From positions 1 through 61,155 of the forward strand of contig JAKLJP010000042.1 in assembly GCA_023151115.1 (NCBI GenBank): a DNA stretch of 61,155 bases. The letters run 5' to 3'. Origin of the DNA: Anaerolineae bacterium. GTDB lineage: Bacteria > Chloroflexota > Anaerolineae > 4572-78 > J111. The notes beneath the pieces are model-generated. The model was not told the DNA's origin. It did no database searches and was given only the letters and a program-made list of their open reading frames with translations. Position numbers and translations under genes: made by a program. Positions 60,425 through 61,155 of this stretch are shown in pieces (position 1 is the first letter of the stretch; every line of letters begins with the position of its first letter).

Positions 60425-61108
60425 TTACACCTCGCTCGATACGGTTCTTTTAAAATCCAGGTGGATCTCTTCCTCTTTTTCTACCAGGCTGGGGATTTCG
60501 CGGCGGCTGTTAACCTTGTACTTGCGCAGAATATTGTGAATGTGGTTCTTGACGGTACCCACTTCAATCACCAGGCGCTTGCTAATTTCCCGATTGCCCA
60601 GACCCAACTTAACCAAATCCAGCACTTCCCGCTCACGCTCGGTTAAGGCGGGCAAAACATTGGGGTATACACCCTGTTTGGTCAGTAGTTGTTTCAGTTC
60701 GGCCACGCGGGCAATCAGCATGGTGGTCAACCGGGGTGAAACCAGCGACTCTCCGCAGTGCGTCGCCCGAATGGTTCTTAAAAGCATCTCCACCGAGGCA
60801 TCTTTGGGCACATAACCTGCCGCGCCCGCTTCCAGATGTTGTAAGATAACCCTTTCCGATGGCTCTAAATTCAGTACTACCACCTTTACCTGGGGCGCTA
60901 TCTTGGCTAACAAGCGGATCAGGGTAAATTTGCGCGGGTTCGGCAGTTTGCCATCCAGCAGCACAATATCACACCCACCTATCTGCTCTAATGCTGCTTC
61001 TGGCGTCGTGGCCCAGCCGACCACCACCATGTCCGCCTGTTTTTCTAAAAAGGCCGAAATAATATTGCAAATAAGTTGATTTTGCTCAACAATAAATGCT
61101 CTAATCAT
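60425..61108 (-). CDS. LuxR/NarL-type response regulator, atypical receiver
   Basis: 227 residues. Receiver has Asp52 in CDIVLLDGKLP, but the usual acidic pair is Glu8-Gln9 (FIVEQNQ), so Mg2+ binding may be altered. C-terminal LuxR HTH LTEREREVLDLVKLGLGNRE then ISKRLVIEVGTVKNHIHNIL. Convergent with the island above; no kinase next to it. Phosphorylation-independent or non-cognate regulation is possible. Confidence 0.88.
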   Translation of the reverse strand: MIRAFIVEQNQLICNIISAFLEKQADMVVVGWATTPEAALEQIGGCDIVLLDGKLPNPRKFTLIRLLAKIAPQVKVVVLNLEPSERVILQHLEAGAAGYVPKDASVEMLLRTIRATHCGESLVSPRLTTMLIARVAELKQLLTKQGVYPNVLPALTEREREVLDLVKLGLGNREISKRLVIEVGTVKNHIHNILRKYKVNSRREIPSLVEKEEEIHLDFKRTVSSEV

Positions 61109-61155
61109 TGGCTTTCTTCCCCAACACTACCTTTGCACTTTTTAAATAGAACGCA

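Overview
The window looks like chromosomal DNA of a free-living bacterium, most likely a Chloroflexota (Anaerolineae-like) lineage. This is an inference from gene style: a TIGR03960-type radical SAM protein, DUF2723 and ABC1 proteins, pentapeptide proteins, NarL-type two-component pairs, DUF5985 pairs, and intergenic DNA full of long inverted repeats. No rRNA, tRNA or CRISPR array was seen, so the taxonomy is not proven.

Region 1 (1-2.7 kb): a DedA membrane protein coupled to a protein with a duplicated domain, a decayed IS701-like transposase, and a DUF2283 gene behind a broken partner. Region 2 (2.7-11.5 kb, minus strand): a Calvin-Benson operon read cbbL-cbbS-cbbX-prk-glpX-rpe-small ORF-fba. 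It encodes red-type form I RuBisCO with its CbbX activase, phosphoribulokinase, class II FBPase, ribulose-phosphate epimerase and class II aldolase. Directly upstream is a sensor-less histidine kinase and NarL-type regulator pair. No LysR-type CbbR is seen.

Region 3 (11.5-27.2 kb): an IS4-like remnant, a wHTH/DUF5985/DUF5985 operon, a K+ channel with an RCK domain, a DUF4304 gene coupled to an AT-rich zinc-ribbon protein, pyrimidine-nucleoside phosphorylase, an MNT antitoxin whose HEPN partner is broken, SppA, a broken DUF2723 glycosyltransferase-like gene, an ABC1 kinase, an adenylate cyclase and a radical SAM protein. Region 4 (27.5-33.2 kb): remnants of a sugar-binding protein and a DhnA-type aldolase, then a galactitol-type PTS (IIC, unknown membrane protein, IIA, IIB) behind an attenuator-like leader. 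After it come a Lon/universal-stress-protein remnant and a cytidylate-kinase-like protein.

Region 5 (33.4-50.9 kb): an aldo/keto reductase and divergent MocR regulator, then a long minus-strand array of small accessory genes: dihydrofolate-reductase-like (RibD_C), VOC/PhnB, SnoaL, DUF899, DUF2277, TrmO, AlkD-like, DoxX, methyltransferase and two MFS exporters. Several are reduced to head or tail fragments. The array is bounded by an HxlR-SCP2 regulator divergent from an intact DHFR-like gene. Region 6 (51-61 kb): a DEAD-box helicase, then a probable stress-regulatory island with a HK/RR pair, Lys-rich peptide, YtxH protein, wHTH protein, two unknown proteins, a GroEL paralogue without groES, two related pentapeptide proteins, a receiver-only protein, an RRM protein, a CarD-like protein and a LuxR-type regulator.

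Two themes run through the window. Many genes were broken by in-place deletions. Non-coding DNA is packed with modular hairpins, including a leader element found just before at least three to four start codons in the sense direction.
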